The notes under the pieces were generated by a model. It had not been told where the DNA came from and searched no databases. It was given only the letters and a program-made list of their open reading frames with translations. A DNA stretch of 64,000 nt from Streptomyces sp. WZ-12. Its GTDB lineage: Bacteria; Actinomycetota; Actinomycetes; Streptomycetales; Streptomycetaceae. Below are positions 35,395 through 44,836 of this stretch, piece by piece. The position numbers and the translations under genes were made by a program. The stretch lies in the NCBI RefSeq assembly GCF_028898845.1, contig NZ_CP118574.1:6993001-7057000 (forward strand). Direction: 5' to 3'. The first letter of the stretch is position 1, and every line of letters begins with the position of its first letter.

Positions 35395-36333
35395 TCACGG
35401 CCGGAGCGCGCCCAACAATCGCTGCAGTGCGCCGCCCAGCCCCCACTGGGCGGCCAGCGCCTCCAGTCGTTCCGGGTCGGCCGGTTCGACGGGCAGCGCG
35501 ATCTCGCCGTCCGGGATCGGGACGTCGGTGGCCACCTGGACGACCTTGGGTGCGACGGCGAGGTAGGGCCGCGCCTCGGTGAGCCGCTTGCGCTGGGCCG
35601 GGGTGATCTTCGAGGTCGGGTCCTCGGCGGCGGCGATGATGCCGGCCAGGTCGCCGTAGACGTCCAGCAGTTTCGCGGCGGTCTTCTCGCCGACGCCCGG
35701 CACGCCCGGCAGGCCGTCGCTGGGGTCGCCGCGCAGCAGCGCCAGGTCCGCGTAACCGGGGCCGTCCACCCCGTACTTCTCGCGCAGCAGCGCCCCGTCG
35801 GTGAGTTGCAGGGTGCCGACGCCCTTGAGCGGGTACAGCACGCGGATGCCGCGGGCGTCGTCGACGAGTTGGAAGAGGTCGCGGTCGCCGGTGACGATGT
35901 CGACCGGGCCCTTGGCCCGTGCCGTGAGGGTGCCGATGACGTCGTCGGCCTCGTAGCCGGCGGCGCCGATCCGGGCGATGCCGAGTGCGTCCAACACCTC
36001 CTCGATCACCGGGACCTGCGGGGAGAGGGTGTCCGGGATCTCCTCCTCGTCGGGCCCGGTCGACCCCGCGGGCGCCTCCTCGGCGACCCGGTGCGCCTTG
36101 TAGGAGGGGATCAGGTCGACCCGCCACTGGGGGCGCCAGTCGGCGTCCATGCACGCGACCAGGTCGTCGGGGTGGTGGTCCTGGACGAGCCGGGCGATGA
36201 AGTCCAGCAGTCCGCGCACCGCGTTCACCGGGGTGCCGTCCGGGGCCTTGACCGATTCCGGTACCCCGAAATAGGCGCGGAAGTACAGGGAGGCGGCGTC
36301 GAGGAGCATCAGGCGTCGAGTCACACACCGCAT
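35395..36333 (-). CDS. 5'-3' exonuclease (PolA N-terminal-like)
   Basis: 312 residues. LMLLDAASLYFRAYFGVP at the start, MDADWRPQWRVDLIPSYKAHR, GYEADDVIGTLTARA and VTGDRDLFQLV carry the acidic metal ligands of FEN/PolA-type nucleases. The helix-hairpin-helix LPGVPGVGEKTAAKLL binds DNA. It is a stand-alone version of the PolA 5' nuclease, as found in many Streptomyces, for primer removal or flap cutting. ATG at 36333 is preferred; GTG at 36324 and ATG at 36309 are alternatives as no clear ribosome site is visible. Confidence 0.9.
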   Translation of the reverse strand: MRCVTRRLMLLDAASLYFRAYFGVPESVKAPDGTPVNAVRGLLDFIARLVQDHHPDDLVACMDADWRPQWRVDLIPSYKAHRVAEEAPAGSTGPDEEEIPDTLSPQVPVIEEVLDALGIARIGAAGYEADDVIGTLTARAKGPVDIVTGDRDLFQLVDDARGIRVLYPLKGVGTLQLTDGALLREKYGVDGPGYADLALLRGDPSDGLPGVPGVGEKTAAKLLDVYGDLAGIIAAAEDPTSKITPAQRKRLTEARPYLAVAPKVVQVATDVPIPDGEIALPVEPADPERLEALAAQWGLGGALQRLLGALRP

Positions 36334-36363
36334 GATGCCGTATGCCCCAAACGTCGCCCCGGT

Positions 36364-36377
36364 GTGAGGTAACTCAC
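36364..36377. promoter_or_regulatory. Small palindrome in the divergent exonuclease/betaine-transporter region
   Basis: GTGAG-GTAA-CTCAC, a perfect 5-bp inverted repeat within the 203 bp between divergent genes. It is a possible operator for one or both genes; no regulator is assigned. Confidence 0.3.
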
Positions 36378-36536
36378 CGTTGTGTTTGAGCCGGATAAAG
36401 CCGGGCAGGCGCGCAGCCGGAGCGGACCCGGTTGCGGTTTCAACATCTCGCCGGTGAAGACGAGCCGAACTCGTCCCGCACCACGACCTGCCAGCGGGGG
36501 CGGCGGGTCGTTTCTCGTGCGACAAGAGAGGTATAT

Positions 36537-37679
36537 GTGTCCAGGCTGCAAGCCGAGCACTTGTACAAGGTGTTCGGCAGACGACCCGAGGACGGGGTGC
36601 GCAGACTCCAGGCCGGCGCCGGCCGGGAGGAGCTGCGGGCCGATGGCACCACCGCCGCGGTGATCGACGCCTCCATCGAGGTGGACGAGGGCCAGATCTT
36701 CGTCGTCATGGGTCTGTCCGGATCCGGCAAGTCCACGCTGCTGCGCATGCTCAACGGCCTGCTGGAGCCGACCGCGGGCAGCGTCCGCTTCGACGGCCAG
36801 GACCTCACCTCGCTCACGCCCAAGGAACTGCGCGCCGTCCGCTCCCGGAAGATATCCATGGTCTTCCAGCACTTCGCGCTCTTCCCGCACCGCAGCGTGC
36901 TGGAGAACGCCGCCTACGGCCTGGAGGTCCAGGGCGTGGCGCGCGCCGAGCGGGAGCGGCGCGCCACCGAGGCGCTGGAGCTCGCCGGGCTCAAGGGCTG
37001 GGAGAAGTCCTGGCCGGACGAGCTCTCCGGCGGCATGCAGCAGCGCGTCGGCCTGGCCCGCGCGCTGGCCACCGACGCCGATCTGCTGCTGATGGACGAG
37101 TCCTTCAGCGCGCTCGACCCGCTGATCCGCCGCGATATGCAGGACCAGCTTCTGGAGCTGCAGAAGACGCTGAAGAAGACCATCGTCTTCATCACCCACG
37201 ACCTCAACGAGGCGATGCGGCTCGGCGACCAGATCGCCGTGATGCGCGACGGCCGGATCGTCCAGACCGGCAGCGCCGAGGACATCCTGGTGCGGCCCGC
37301 CAACGACTACGTCGCCTCCTTCATCCAGGACGTCGACCGCAGCCGGGTGTTGACCGCCGGCGCGGTGATGACGGACGTCGACTCCGTGCTGGGCGACGCC
37401 GCCCCGGGCGGGACCGGGTTGGCCACCGCCGCCGCGTTCCGGGCCGCCGCGCCCGCCACCGTCGGCGTGGACACCCCGCTCGCCGACCTGTTCACCGCCT
37501 GCTCGACCAGCGCGGTACCGGTCGCGGTCACCGACGAGCGCGGCGAACTGGCCGGCGCGGTCACCGCGGAGCGGCTGCTCGCCGTGCTGGGCGAGCCGAG
37601 CCTCCCGGACGCGGCGCCGACCGTGCCCGCACCGGCCGCCGCCGACAAGACCGAGGGCACGGTGACCGCCGATGCCTAG
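36537..37679 (+). CDS. Glycine betaine/proline-type ABC transporter ATP-binding protein
   Basis: 380 residues. Walker A GLSGSGKST near residue 60, signature LSGGMQQRVGLARAL, Walker B DLLLMDESFSALDP, then a C-terminal region with a CBS-like segment (from about residue 270), typical of OpuAA/ProV where it senses ionic strength. GTG at 36537 is chosen because AGAGAGG precedes it; the frame is open further upstream without a ribosome site. It overlaps the permease gene by 8 bp, so the two are translationally coupled. Role: import of osmoprotectants. Confidence 0.93.
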   Translation: MSRLQAEHLYKVFGRRPEDGVRRLQAGAGREELRADGTTAAVIDASIEVDEGQIFVVMGLSGSGKSTLLRMLNGLLEPTAGSVRFDGQDLTSLTPKELRAVRSRKISMVFQHFALFPHRSVLENAAYGLEVQGVARAERERRATEALELAGLKGWEKSWPDELSGGMQQRVGLARALATDADLLLMDESFSALDPLIRRDMQDQLLELQKTLKKTIVFITHDLNEAMRLGDQIAVMRDGRIVQTGSAEDILVRPANDYVASFIQDVDRSRVLTAGAVMTDVDSVLGDAAPGGTGLATAAAFRAAAPATVGVDTPLADLFTACSTSAVPVAVTDERGELAGAVTAERLLAVLGEPSLPDAAPTVPAPAAADKTEGTVTADA

Positions 37680-40275
37680 GATCCAGATCGGTAGCTGGGC
37701 CAACGACGCCGTCAACTGGCTGCGCGACAACCTCGACTGGCTGTTCCAGCTCATCACCACGGTGCTGAACGGCCTCTACAACGCGATCCACACCGTCCTC
37801 GCGGCGCCTCAACCGCTGGTCCTCGCCGGCATCCTGGCGGTGCTCGCCTGGTGGCTGCGCGGACTGCCGGCCGCGGTCCTCACCTTCCTCGGCTTCGCGC
37901 TGATCGACTCCATCCAACAGTGGGGCCCGACCGTCGAGTCGCTCTCGCTGGTCCTGGTGGCCTGCCTGATCACCGTCGTGGTCGCGGTGCCGTTGGGCAT
38001 CTGGGCGGCCCGCAGCCGGGTCGTCGGCGGCATCCTGCGCCCGGTGCTGGACCTGATGCAGACCATGCCGGCGATGGTCTACCTCATCCCCGGCATCCTC
38101 TTCTTCGGCCTGGGCGTCGTCCCCGGCATCGTCGCCACCATCGTCTTCTCCATGCCGCCCGCGGTGCGGATGACCGAGCTCGGCATCCGGCAGGTCGACG
38201 GGGAACTGGTCGAGGCGGCCGAGGCGTTCGGCACCCACCCGCGGCGCACCCTGCTGCGGGTCCAGCTCCCGCTCGCGCTGCCGACGATCATGGCCGGTAT
38301 CAACCAGGTCATCATGCTCGCGCTGTCCATGGTCGTGATCGCCGGCATGGTCGGCGGCGGCGGCCTCGGCGCGTCCGTCTACAACGCGATCAGCTCGGTC
38401 AACGTCGCCCTGGGCGCCGAGGCCGGCCTCGCGGTGGTCATCCTCGCCATGTACCTGGACCGGATGACCGGCGCGCTCAACCAGCGGGTCTCCCCGCTCG
38501 GCCGGCGGGCGCTGGCCAAGGCGCAGGCGGCGCTGGGCGGTTGGAAGTTCCTCCAGTGGCGGCCCGCGACCTCGGTCGCCATGGTCGGCGTCGTCGTGCT
38601 GGCGCTGCTGGCCGGCGGGATGAGCTACCTCAACAACAACGGCTCCGGCGCGTCCGGCGGCGGCAACGGCAAGCCGATCACCCTCGGCTACGTCAACTGG
38701 GACGAGGGCAAGGCCACCACGTACCTCTGGAAGGAGATCCTGGAGGAGCGCGGCTACAAGCCCAAGGTGCAGGCGCTGGAGGCCGGTCCGCTCTTCGCCG
38801 GCCAGGCCCGCGGCGACATCGACGTGCAGACCAACGCCTGGCTGCCGGTCACCCACGCCGAGTACTGGAAGAAGTACCAGGACCAGCTTGAGGACCTCGG
38901 CACCTGGTACGACAAGACCTCGCTGGAGATCGCGGTCCCGTCCTACGTCAAGGACGTCAAGACCCTCGACGACCTCAAGGGCAGGAGCGCCGAGTTCGGC
39001 GGCAAGATCACCGGCATCGAGCCGGGCGCCGGCGAGATGAAGATCCTCAAGGACAAGGTCCTGGGCGCCTACGGGCTGGGCGGCGAGTACAAGGTGCAGG
39101 AGTCCAGCACCGCCTCCATGCTCAGCGAGCTCGACCGGGCCATCCACAACAAGAAGCCGATCGCGGTCACCCTGTGGTCCCCGCACTGGGCGTACGACAA
39201 GTACCAGCTCACCAAGCTCAAGGACCCCAAGGGCGCCTTCGGCTCCGGCGACGGCCTGCACATGCTGGGCCGCAAGGGCTTCGCCAAGGACATGCCCGAG
39301 GTCGCGAAGTGGATGAAGAACTTCCACCTCGACGAGAAGCAGCTCACCAGCCTGGAGAACGCCATCAAGTCGGCCGGCGAGGGCCACGAGCAGGACGGCG
39401 TCCGGAGCTGGCTGAAGCAGAACCCCGGTCTCGTCGAGAAGATCGCGCCGTCCGCGCACGCCACCTACGCCAAGGGCGCGGACGCCGGCAAGTCCCCCAA
39501 CATCGGCTACCCGGCGTGGGACGAGGGCATCGCCACCGCCTACCTGTGGAAGAACGTCCTGGAGAAGCGCGGCTACCAGCCCAACCTGCGCAACCTCGAC
39601 GTCGGACCGATGTGGACCGGCCTGTCCACCGGCCAGATCGACGTGGAGACCGACGCCTGGCTGCCGGTCGCCCAGAAACAGTACTGGGACAAGTACAAGG
39701 ACGATCTGGTCGACGTCGGCGCCTGGTACGACAAGACCTCGCTGGAGATCGCGGTCCCGTCGTACGTCAAGGACGTCAAGTCCATGGACGATCTGCGGGC
39801 GCACAAGGACGAGTTCAAGGGCAAGATCATCGGCATCGAGCCGGGCACCGGTGAGATGCAGCGCCTGAAGAGCACCGTGCTGCCCGCCTACGGCCTGTCG
39901 GACTTCGAGGTCACCTCGGCCGGCACCAGCGCGATGCTCGCCGAACTGGACCGGGCCTACCGCAACCACGAGCCGGTCGCGGTCGTGCTGTGGTCGCCGC
40001 ACTGGGCCTACAACAAGTACCAGCTCACCAAGTTGGCCGACCCCAAGGGCACGTGGGGCGCCAACAACCAGATCAAGACGCTCGGCAACAAGAGCTTCCC
40101 GAAGAAGTTCCCGGAGTTCTACGGCTGGCTGAAGAACTGGAAGATGACGCCCGACGAACTCGGCAGCCTGGAGAAGGACATCCAGGACGCGGGGAAGGGG
40201 AACGAGGACAAGGGCGTCCAGAAGTGGATCGACGGGCATCCGGGGATCGTTGATGAGATGGCGCCCGTGAAGTAG
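37672..40275 (+). CDS. Betaine-type ABC permease fused to two substrate-binding domains
   Basis: 867 residues. Residues ~20-300 are the permease, with the EAA loop EAAEAFGTHPRRTLLRVQLPLALP, and a further membrane segment near 310-330. Then two OpuAC-type binding domains in series: the first from GKPITLGYVNWDEGKATTYLW (~345-600), the second from SPNIGYPAWDEGIATAYLW (~608-867). Both keep the tryptophans that cage quaternary amines (NWDEG/AWDEG, WSPHWAY). Most Gram-positive OpuABC fusions have one binding domain. A 59-bp tract is almost identical between the two domains, 819 bp apart, suggesting duplication with gene conversion. Confidence 0.92.
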   Translation: MPRIQIGSWANDAVNWLRDNLDWLFQLITTVLNGLYNAIHTVLAAPQPLVLAGILAVLAWWLRGLPAAVLTFLGFALIDSIQQWGPTVESLSLVLVACLITVVVAVPLGIWAARSRVVGGILRPVLDLMQTMPAMVYLIPGILFFGLGVVPGIVATIVFSMPPAVRMTELGIRQVDGELVEAAEAFGTHPRRTLLRVQLPLALPTIMAGINQVIMLALSMVVIAGMVGGGGLGASVYNAISSVNVALGAEAGLAVVILAMYLDRMTGALNQRVSPLGRRALAKAQAALGGWKFLQWRPATSVAMVGVVVLALLAGGMSYLNNNGSGASGGGNGKPITLGYVNWDEGKATTYLWKEILEERGYKPKVQALEAGPLFAGQARGDIDVQTNAWLPVTHAEYWKKYQDQLEDLGTWYDKTSLEIAVPSYVKDVKTLDDLKGRSAEFGGKITGIEPGAGEMKILKDKVLGAYGLGGEYKVQESSTASMLSELDRAIHNKKPIAVTLWSPHWAYDKYQLTKLKDPKGAFGSGDGLHMLGRKGFAKDMPEVAKWMKNFHLDEKQLTSLENAIKSAGEGHEQDGVRSWLKQNPGLVEKIAPSAHATYAKGADAGKSPNIGYPAWDEGIATAYLWKNVLEKRGYQPNLRNLDVGPMWTGLSTGQIDVETDAWLPVAQKQYWDKYKDDLVDVGAWYDKTSLEIAVPSYVKDVKSMDDLRAHKDEFKGKIIGIEPGTGEMQRLKSTVLPAYGLSDFEVTSAGTSAMLAELDRAYRNHEPVAVVLWSPHWAYNKYQLTKLADPKGTWGANNQIKTLGNKSFPKKFPEFYGWLKNWKMTPDELGSLEKDIQDAGKGNEDKGVQKWIDGHPGIVDEMAPVK

Positions 40276-40288
40276 GCGCTGGATTCTT

Positions 40289-40512
40289 CCCACGTTGTCG
40301 GCTTTCCCGCCGTGAGCCCGCGGCTGGCCGCGCCCCACGTTGTCGGCTTTCCCGCCGTGGGGGTTGCTGTTGGCGCCTGCGGCGCGGGACCGCTGCGCGG
40401 GGCTGTTGGGTGTGGGGACGGGCCTCCGGGGCCGGTGTGCAGGACTGCTTCGCTCTACGTCCTGCACACCGGCCCCTCCGGCCCGTCCCCTCCCGTTTGT
40501 TGGGTGGGATGT
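40289..40512 (-). repeat. Dispersed hairpin element, copy D
   Basis: The core lies at 40414-40490, with arms 40414-40445 and 40459-40490 and the loop TGCTTCGCTCTAC (inverted, one base different from the other copies). Near the stem tip it has GCAGGAC/GTCCTGC where copies A-C have CCAGAC/GTCTGG. The terminal module CCCACGTTGTCGGC...CCCGCC is present twice, at 40289-40311 and 40334-40356, exactly 45 bp apart, the same period as in copy A. It fills the gap between two plus-strand genes; no gene lies in 40276-40582. Confidence 0.83.
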
Positions 40513-40582
40513 GGTTGGTGGGGGTTGCGGCCGGTGGTTCTCAGCGGGCCGTTTCCCAGGGGGTTGGGCCTACCGTTGAGGT

Positions 40583-41320
40583 ATGGGGCTGCGCGTGGTG
40601 TCTTTGGTGCCTTCGTTGACGGAGGCGGTGGCGGTGAGTGCGCCCGGGGTGGTGGTGGGGGCCACGGATTGGTGCAGTCATCCGGTGGGGCTGGATGTCG
40701 TGCGGGTCGGGGGGACCAAGAATCCCGATGTCGGGCGGATCGTGGGGTTGGGTCCGGATGTGGTGATCGCCAACGAGGAGGAGAACCGGGCGGTTGACCT
40801 GGCGGCGTTGCGGGCCGCGGGATTGCGGGTCTTGGTGACCGAGGTGCGGTCGTTGGAGCAGGCGTTCGCCGAGTTGGCGCGGGTGTTGGCGGAGGGGTGC
40901 GGGCTGGCGCGGCCGGGGTGGTTGGACGCGGCGGAGGACGCCTGGCGGGCGGTGCCGGTTCCGGTGGTGGAGCGGACCGCGGTGGTGCCGGTGTGGCGGC
41001 GGCCGTGGATGGTGGTGGGGCGGGACACCTTCGCCGGGGACCTGTTGCGGCGGCTCGGGGTGCGGAACGTGTACGCGGAGCACGAGGAGCGGTATCCGCG
41101 GATCGCGTTGGGCGAGCTCAATGCCGTCGGGGCGGATCTGGTGGTGTTGCCGGATGAGCCCTACCGGTTTGCCGGGGACGATGGGCCCGAGGCGTTTCCG
41201 GGGATGCCGGCGGCGTTGGTCAGTGGGCGTCATCTGACGTGGTACGGGCCGTCGTTGGTGCGGGCGCCGCAGGTGTTGGCGGCGGGGCTGGCCGAGTCGG
41301 CGTGGGTGCGGCGGCTCTGA
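40583..41320 (+). CDS. Cobalamin/metal-receptor-like binding protein (BtuF fold, no signal peptide)
   Basis: 245 residues. Starts MGLRVVSLVPSLTEAV, with GATDWCSHP and VGGTKNPDVGRIVGLGPDVVIANEEENR, the usual pattern of helical-backbone BtuF-type receptors. No signal peptide or lipobox is present, so this version is cytosolic or exported in another way. TACCGT at 40571-40576 lies 6 bp before the ATG, with GAGG overlapping, so it may be leaderless. No BtuC/BtuD genes are adjacent. The fold is clear; the ligand is uncertain. Confidence 0.82.
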   Translation: MGLRVVSLVPSLTEAVAVSAPGVVVGATDWCSHPVGLDVVRVGGTKNPDVGRIVGLGPDVVIANEEENRAVDLAALRAAGLRVLVTEVRSLEQAFAELARVLAEGCGLARPGWLDAAEDAWRAVPVPVVERTAVVPVWRRPWMVVGRDTFAGDLLRRLGVRNVYAEHEERYPRIALGELNAVGADLVVLPDEPYRFAGDDGPEAFPGMPAALVSGRHLTWYGPSLVRAPQVLAAGLAESAWVRRL

Positions 41321-41327
41321 TCGTGAG

Positions 41328-42470
<1,143 letters not shown>

Positions 42471-42508
42471 GGCACAACGGTCGCCCGTCCGGTCCCCGCC
42501 GACCAGGG

Positions 42509-42534
42509 ATCTTGTCTCTATGAGGGCATAAGAT
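42509..42534. promoter_or_regulatory. LysR-type operator between TDT exporter and LysR genes
   Basis: ATCTTGT (42509-42515) and ATAAGAT (42528-42534) form an imperfect inverted repeat (6 of 7), enclosing TATG-AGGG-CATA. This fits T-N11-A LysR boxes. TAAGAT (42529-42534) is also a -10 box 6 bp before the LysR ATG, so autoregulation is likely. Confidence 0.5.
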
Positions 42535-42540
42535 GGGGTT

Positions 42541-43491
42541 ATGAGTGGCGAGACGAAGGAGTGGGCCGGGGCGCCGGGCGACGGGGTTCCGCTGCACCAC
42601 CGGGTGCCGGACCTCGGGGCGCTGGAGCTGCTGCTCGCCGTCGCCCGGCTCGGCAGCCTGGGCCGGGCCGCGCGGGTGATGGGCATCACCCAGCCCGCCG
42701 CGAGCAGTCGGATCCGTTCCATGGAGCGGCAGTTGGGGGTGGCGCTGGTCGAACGGTCGCCGCGCGGTTCGCGGTTGACCGAAGCGGGGGCGCTGGTCAC
42801 CGACTGGGCGCGGCGGGTGGTGGAGGCCGCCGAGGCGTTCGACGCGGGCACCCAGGCGCTGCGAGGGCGGCGCGATTCCCGGTTGCGGGTCGCGGCCAGC
42901 ATGACCATCGCCGAGTACCTGCTGCCCGGTTGGCTGATCGCGCTGCGCGCGCAGCGCCCGGGGACGGCGGTGTCGCTGCTGGCGGGGAACTCCCGCTTGG
43001 TCGCCGAGCGGCTGCTGGCCGGCGAGGCGGACCTCGGCTTCGTGGAGGGGCTGGACGTCCCGGCGGGGCTGGACGAGGTGGTCGTCGGGCGCGACAGGCT
43101 GGTCGTGGTGGCCGCCCCGTCCCACCCGTGGGCCCGGCGCCGCACCGGGCTGACCGCCGCCGAACTGGCCGCGACGCCGCTGATCCTGCGGGAGCGCGGT
43201 TCGGGCACCCGGCAGGTGCTGGACGCGGCGCTGGCCGGGACCGGGGGGCTGGCCGCGCCGCTGTTGGAGCTCGCCTCGACCACCGCGGTGAAGTCCGCGG
43301 TGGTCAGCGAGGCGGCCCCGTCCGTGCTGAGCGAGTTGGCGGTGCGCGAGGAGCTGACCGCCGGCCGGCTGGTGGCCGTCCCGGTGCGCGGGCTCGAACT
43401 CGCCCGCGAGCTACGGGCGGTGTGGCCCGCGGGCCAGCGGCCGGTGGGGCCGGCGCGCGATCTGTTGGGGCTGACGCGGCGGGGGGCCTGA
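42541..43491 (+). CDS. LysR-family transcription regulator
   Basis: 316 residues. N-terminal winged helix LELLLAVARLGSLGRAARVMGITQPAASSRIRSMERQLGVAL, then a LysR effector domain. ATG at 42541 lies 6 bp after a -10-like TAAGAT, so the mRNA is probably leaderless. By position it controls the divergent TDT exporter. The effector is unknown; TDT neighbours suggest an organic acid or sulfite. Confidence 0.93.
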   Translation: MSGETKEWAGAPGDGVPLHHRVPDLGALELLLAVARLGSLGRAARVMGITQPAASSRIRSMERQLGVALVERSPRGSRLTEAGALVTDWARRVVEAAEAFDAGTQALRGRRDSRLRVAASMTIAEYLLPGWLIALRAQRPGTAVSLLAGNSRLVAERLLAGEADLGFVEGLDVPAGLDEVVVGRDRLVVVAAPSHPWARRRTGLTAAELAATPLILRERGSGTRQVLDAALAGTGGLAAPLLELASTTAVKSAVVSEAAPSVLSELAVREELTAGRLVAVPVRGLELARELRAVWPAGQRPVGPARDLLGLTRRGA

Positions 43492-43507
43492 ACGGCCGCC
43501 TCCGGCG

Positions 43508-43541
43508 GGGCCGGTCCGGTGGGGCGGGGGCGGACCGGCCC
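43508..43541. terminator. Convergent terminator between LysR and NCS2 genes
   Basis: Perfect 11-bp stem GGGCCGGTCCG (43508-43518) with CGGACCGGCCC (43531-43541), 12-base loop. Confidence 0.75.
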
Positions 43542-44833
43542 TACTCCGCGCCGGCCGGCGCCGGTCGGCGGGCCGTGCCGAGGCGGGTGAAGAGCGCCGT
43601 CAGGGTCGCGGCGGTCAGCGCGGCGGCCGGGACGCCGCTGCCGAGGAGGGCGTGCGCCCACGTGGGCAGCGGCGCGTAGAGCCGCGGCGCCAGGAGGGGG
43701 AGCAGACCGGCGAGGAGGGTGAGGGCGAGGACGGTGGCGGCGGCGCGGTCGTCCAGGTCGGTGCCGGCCAGCATCGCGATGCCCATGGCAGCGATCACCG
43801 CGTAGATCACCAGCGCCGCACCGCCGACGACCGGCACCGGGAGCGCCGCCAGCAGCCGGGTGAGGGGCGCCAGCAGCCCGCACAGCACCAGCAGCGCTCC
43901 CGCGGCCGCGGTCACGAACCGGCTGCGGACGCCGGTGAGTCGGACGACGCCGATGTTCTCCGCACTGGTCACCATCGTCACGCCGCCGAACAGCCCGGCC
44001 AGGAGGGACGCCGCCGCATCCGCGCGGGCGGTGCGCGGCACGTCGCGGGCCGGCCGCGGATCCCGGCCCACCGCCCGGCTGTTGAGCACCGTCTGACCGG
44101 TCGCCTCGGCGAGCGAGGCGAGCGCGAAGACCAGCAGCGGCAGCGCGGCGAGCAGGTCGAAGTGCGGGACGCCGTACGGGAGGAGGCGGGGGAGGGCCAG
44201 CACCGCGTCCCCCGGTACGGCGCGGAACGGGGCGCCGCTCAGGGCCGTCGCGGCGGTGCCGACCGCCATGCCCAGCAGGACCGACAACTGCCGCCAGACG
44301 CCGCGCAGCAGCAGGAATCCCAGCGCGGTGGCGGCGACGGTGACCAGCGCCGGGCCGCCGCCGGCGGTCGCCATCGGGGCCGCCACCGCGACCATGGTGA
44401 CCCCGATGACCAGCACCGTCGCGCCCATCACCAGCGGCGGGAAGAACCGCACCAGCCGCCCGTACAGCGGCAGTGCGGCCAGCAGCAGCGCGGCCGCGAG
44501 CAGCACCGCGCCGGAGGCGGTGGCCGCGCCGTGCTCCCGGGCGATCTGGAGGAAGAGGGCGGCCGCCGCGCCGCCGGGCAGCATCACGAACGGCAGTCGG
44601 GCGCCGATCCGCAGCACGCCGAGGGACTGCAACAGCGTCCCGGCGCCGCAGAGCACCAGGGTCGCGCTGAGCAGCGCGGCGGTGCGGTCGGGCGGCAGGT
44701 GCAACCCGCCGGCCAGCAGGAAGACGGTGGAGACCGGGGCGGCGATCATCGCCAGAACGTGCTGGGCGGCGAGCGGCAGCAGCCGGTGCAGCGGAAGGCG
44801 CGCGTCGACCGGCGCGGGCCCGGGGGTGGCCAT
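43541..44833 (-). CDS. NCS2-family nucleobase permease (xanthine/uracil type)
   Basis: 430 residues, about 12-14 hydrophobic segments. The family pattern is visible at LPFVMLPGGAAAALFLQ, PLVMGATVLVIGVTMV and ALASLAEATGQTVLNSRAVGRD (the Glu-containing TM8 region) and GGVTMVTSAENIGVVRLTGVRSR (NCS2 signature near TM10). It starts 3 bp after the stop of the arylsulfotransferase-like gene, so they form one transcript. The specificity is not evident; purines, pyrimidines or urate are typical. Confidence 0.85.
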   Translation of the reverse strand: MATPGPAPVDARLPLHRLLPLAAQHVLAMIAAPVSTVFLLAGGLHLPPDRTAALLSATLVLCGAGTLLQSLGVLRIGARLPFVMLPGGAAAALFLQIAREHGAATASGAVLLAAALLLAALPLYGRLVRFFPPLVMGATVLVIGVTMVAVAAPMATAGGGPALVTVAATALGFLLLRGVWRQLSVLLGMAVGTAATALSGAPFRAVPGDAVLALPRLLPYGVPHFDLLAALPLLVFALASLAEATGQTVLNSRAVGRDPRPARDVPRTARADAAASLLAGLFGGVTMVTSAENIGVVRLTGVRSRFVTAAAGALLVLCGLLAPLTRLLAALPVPVVGGAALVIYAVIAAMGIAMLAGTDLDDRAAATVLALTLLAGLLPLLAPRLYAPLPTWAHALLGSGVPAAALTAATLTALFTRLGTARRPAPAGAE

Positions 44834-44836
44834 CGC

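Noticed and set aside
37561..40467. 968-residue open frame antisense to the betaine transporter
   Set aside because: A shadow of the permease/binding protein; no start signal and no known domain.
42512..42534. PafBC-type promoter for the LysR gene (TTGTC-N12-TAAGAT)
   Set aside because: Only TTGTC and the spacing fit; the RGTG part is missing and the bases are better explained as a LysR box overlapping a -10.
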